This document shows positions 43,190 through 44,461 of a stretch of DNA of 44,461 nt, piece after piece. The notes below the pieces were generated by a model, which did no database searches, was not told the DNA's origin, and was given only the letters and a program-made list of their open reading frames with translations. Each line of letters begins with the position of its first letter. The first letter of the stretch is position 1. The stretch comes from a virus. The translations under genes and the position numbers were made by a program. Location of the stretch: positions 1 through 44,461 of the IMG/VR virus record IMGVR_UViG_3300042380_000870. One strand, given 5' to 3'.

Positions 43190-43208
43190 GGCATATTTAA
43201 TACGGTAT
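43190..43208 (+). promoter_or_regulatory. Promoter-like motif GGCATATTT-N5-GGTAT, copy 2
   Basis: Same 19-base layout as 27770-27788. It follows the long inverted repeat and lies 35 bases before ATG 43243, where an initiating transcript for the small-gene and tRNA cluster would start. TATGTG is a weak -10. No -35 consensus is visible. Confidence 0.55.
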
Positions 43209-43242
43209 GTGTTTTCATTGTCTCTTTTCTCAAGGAGGGAGC

Positions 43243-43425
43243 ATGCGAGTCATGCGCTTGGCCAATTTGGATGGTCACGACAGGCGGCGGTTCAGCGAAA
43301 TCGCCAGCAATGTAGATATCGACTCGGCGAGGAATGCCGAGTTCGAATCGCTTGATTGGCGGCATAAGCAGCGGCTCATCGCGGCGCTGTTGCGCAAATC
43401 GAAGCGCGAGCGCGTTTCGAAGTGA
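43243..43425 (+). CDS. Small basic hypothetical protein, 60 aa
   Basis: A strong AAGGAGGG precedes ATG 43243 (ATG 43252 is an alternative). The sequence is Arg/Lys-rich and largely helical, with DWRHKQRLIAALLRKSKRER at the C-terminus. Codons are GC-rich, suggesting good expression. A small nucleic-acid-binding role is plausible; no family recognised. The leader TTTTCTCAAGGAGGG is nearly repeated before the gene at 43559. Confidence 0.72.
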   Translation: MRVMRLANLDGHDRRRFSEIASNVDIDSARNAEFESLDWRHKQRLIAALLRKSKRERVSK

Positions 43426-43448
43426 TCGATTTAGCCCCGGCGTTCGGT

Positions 43449-43521
43449 GGGGCTGTAGCTCAGTCGGTAGAGCATCGGACTTTTAATCCGTTGGTCCTGG
43501 GTTCGAGCCCCAGCGGCCCCA
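43449..43521 (+). tRNA. tRNA-Lys (anticodon TTT)
   Basis: A 73-nt cloverleaf: acceptor GGGGCTG (43449-43455) with CGGCCCC (43514-43520), one G-T pair. The D-arm is GTAGCTCAGTCGGTAGAGC. The anticodon loop CTTTTAA gives TTT. The T-arm is CTGGG-TTCGAGC-CCCAG, and the discriminator is A. CCA is not fully encoded. Leader 43439-43448 pairs with 43521-43530 over ten bases with one G-T pair, making a 17-bp extended helix. Confidence 0.95.
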
Positions 43522-43558
43522 CCGAGCGCCGTGGCTTCTTTTTCTCAAGGAGGGGAAA

Positions 43559-43774
43559 ATGAACTGGATCGTCATGCTGATCTTGTCGTTTGTTGTCCCG
43601 ATCGTTCAACCGATGGTACAACAGGGCGTCAGTAATGTTCAGGCTCGGGTGCAGCAAAGGATGCAGCAGCCCGCGCCACAGGTTCAAACCAGTCAGCCTC
43701 AGTATTACTACGACGGCAAAGACTGGTACTGCTTCCACAACGGGCAGTGGTGGATCTGGAAGCCTAACAACTGA
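43559..43774 (+). CDS. Small membrane-anchored protein, 71 aa
   Basis: Between two tRNAs. AAGGAGGGG gives a strong Shine-Dalgarno. Residues 2-19 (NWIVMLILSFVVPIVQPM) form one hydrophobic segment that could be an N-terminal membrane anchor. A Gln-rich linker follows, then a short aromatic domain YYYDGKDWYCFHNGQWWIWKP. The aromatic tail looks folded and surface-exposed. Function unknown. An inner-membrane or cell-envelope role is possible. Confidence 0.75.
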   Translation: MNWIVMLILSFVVPIVQPMVQQGVSNVQARVQQRMQQPAPQVQTSQPQYYYDGKDWYCFHNGQWWIWKPNN

Positions 43775-43787
43775 TTTTTGCGCGCAT

Positions 43788-43870
43788 GGGGTTGTGGCGT
43801 AACGGCAGCCGCAGCGGACTTAAAATCCGCTGGGAGTAATCCCGTGTGGGTTCGATTCCCACCAGCCCCA
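43788..43870 (+). tRNA. tRNA-Leu (anticodon TAA)
   Basis: A class II tRNA of 83 nt: acceptor GGGGTTG with CAGCCCC, D-arm, anticodon stem GCGGA/TCCGC with loop CTTAAAA giving TAA. The long variable arm has GGGA/TCCC, the T-arm is GTGGG-TTCGATT-CCCAC, and the discriminator is A. CCA is not encoded. A 12-bp inverted repeat (43780-43791 and 43871-43882) flanks and partly overlaps it, followed by a T-rich run. Confidence 0.95.
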
Positions 43871-43908
43871 CCCCATGCGCGCGTTTTCTTTAGCTATGCG
43901 AGGAGCTA

Positions 43909-44211
43909 ATGCTGACAGAACGCGCAATAGATCATTATGGAAATTGCCCCAAATGCGGAAGCAGTTGGGACGCTGGCGGCATATTCGAGTGTTTCCGGGC
44001 AATGCCGCATTATGCAGACAAAGCTGACTATGAGCTGTGGTATTTGATTCAAGAGAGCTACAGCTTGCCGTACAAATTCAGTCGACTGGTCGGCGTTGAG
44101 CATCCCGGCCGTTACGACGGCGTATGGGAGTGGCAATGCCCTGATTGCAAAGCGACGTTTCCACGGTTTGAAAGGGAAGTCACGCATGGAAAAGCCGGAC
44201 AAGTGCGGTAA
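43909..44211 (+). CDS. Zinc-ribbon hypothetical protein, 100 aa
   Basis: Two CxxC pairs, CPKC at residues 13-16 and CPDC near the C-terminus, form a classic zinc ribbon around an aromatic middle. GCGAGGAGC precedes the ATG. Function unknown; the pattern fits nucleic-acid or protein binding. Its end overlaps the next gene by 26 bases. Confidence 0.75.
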   Translation: MLTERAIDHYGNCPKCGSSWDAGGIFECFRAMPHYADKADYELWYLIQESYSLPYKFSRLVGVEHPGRYDGVWEWQCPDCKATFPRFEREVTHGKAGQVR

Positions 44212-44440
44212 CTGCGACAGCGCAAATCTTCGCCTGGATAAGGTTGAAGTACGCGCAGAATACGGCGGACATCTCGAGAACGGCGAGATGACGCAGCCCG
44301 AGTTTCTGCAGCCAATGCCGATCAGCTTCGACGTCGATATGTGGATCTGCGACGATTGTGACGCGCAGTGCCCGGATATGGATGCGATCAGCAATCGCAT
44401 TGTGCGCGAAATTCAACGAGCGATTGGAGAAACAAATTGA
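44186..44440 (+). CDS. Zinc-ribbon hypothetical protein, 84 aa
   Basis: Start ATG 44186, with AAAGGG upstream; it overlaps the preceding gene. CGNC near the N-terminus and CDDC in the second half form a second zinc ribbon in tandem with the previous gene. No family recognised. The following start may overlap its stop. Confidence 0.72.
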   Translation: MEKPDKCGNCDSANLRLDKVEVRAEYGGHLENGEMTQPEFLQPMPISFDVDMWICDDCDAQCPDMDAISNRIVREIQRAIGETN

Positions 44441-44461
44441 CGCGAAAAATCAAAACAGTAA
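44437..44461 (+). CDS. Possible start of a further gene (3' truncated by window edge)
   Basis: TTG 44437 overlaps the previous stop (TTGA) and lies 8 bases after GGAG. The eight visible codons read MTRKIKTV. This is only a candidate, because the window ends here. Confidence 0.35.

Overview
This window is part of the genome of a large tailed bacteriophage (Caudoviricetes). The evidence is a portal protein, a run of tail-fibre-type genes, a self-contained replication and recombination set, nucleotide salvage enzymes and three tRNA genes. Every gene I support lies on the + strand. Genes are tightly packed, often with ATGA or longer overlaps, and no integrase, repressor, transposase or host housekeeping block is visible. 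The host cannot be named. A HldE-type ADP-heptose gene at the left edge suggests a Gram-negative host with heptose-containing LPS, which is inference.

Layout. Bases 3-776 are the 3' part of a HldE-like bifunctional gene, followed by small genes and a DEDDh exonuclease (1340-1906). Next come a strongly structured non-coding stretch (about 1911-2060) and tRNA-Gln. Bases 2175-15k hold small genes and then the replication block: SbcD/SbcC nuclease pair, SF2 helicase, DnaB-like helicase, TOPRIM primase, and a family A DNA polymerase with a uracil-DNA-glycosylase-like N-terminal domain. A separately promoted and terminated 471-aa gene (16453-17868) with GC-rich codons sits between the polymerase and a RecA/UvsX-like recombinase; a single-strand-binding role is possible but unproven. 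Bases 19.3-30.7 kb are mostly unknown genes, with one glycosyltransferase, a RuvC-like resolvase and a second GC-rich-codon gene (28098-29357).

The portal gene (30768-32693) opens a structural region. Downstream lie a GT-B-type glycosyltransferase, thymidylate kinase, a tail-fibre cassette (36219-41820) containing another glycosyltransferase, then cytidine deaminase and thymidine kinase. The right end (43037-44461) has a very long inverted repeat, a promoter-like motif, tRNA-Lys, a small membrane-anchored protein gene, tRNA-Leu and zinc-ribbon genes.

How it works together. The replication set could assemble a nearly complete phage replisome with recombination-dependent replication (SbcCD-like, UvsX-like, UvsW-like, RuvC-like). 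Cytidine deaminase, thymidine kinase and thymidylate kinase feed the dTTP pool. Three glycosyltransferases plus the heptose gene hint at a sugar-modification programme. Transcription punctuation is unusually readable: terminators whose loop holds the stop codon, a recurrent T-tract followed by AGCTAY, and a 19-bp spaced motif shared by two promoter regions.
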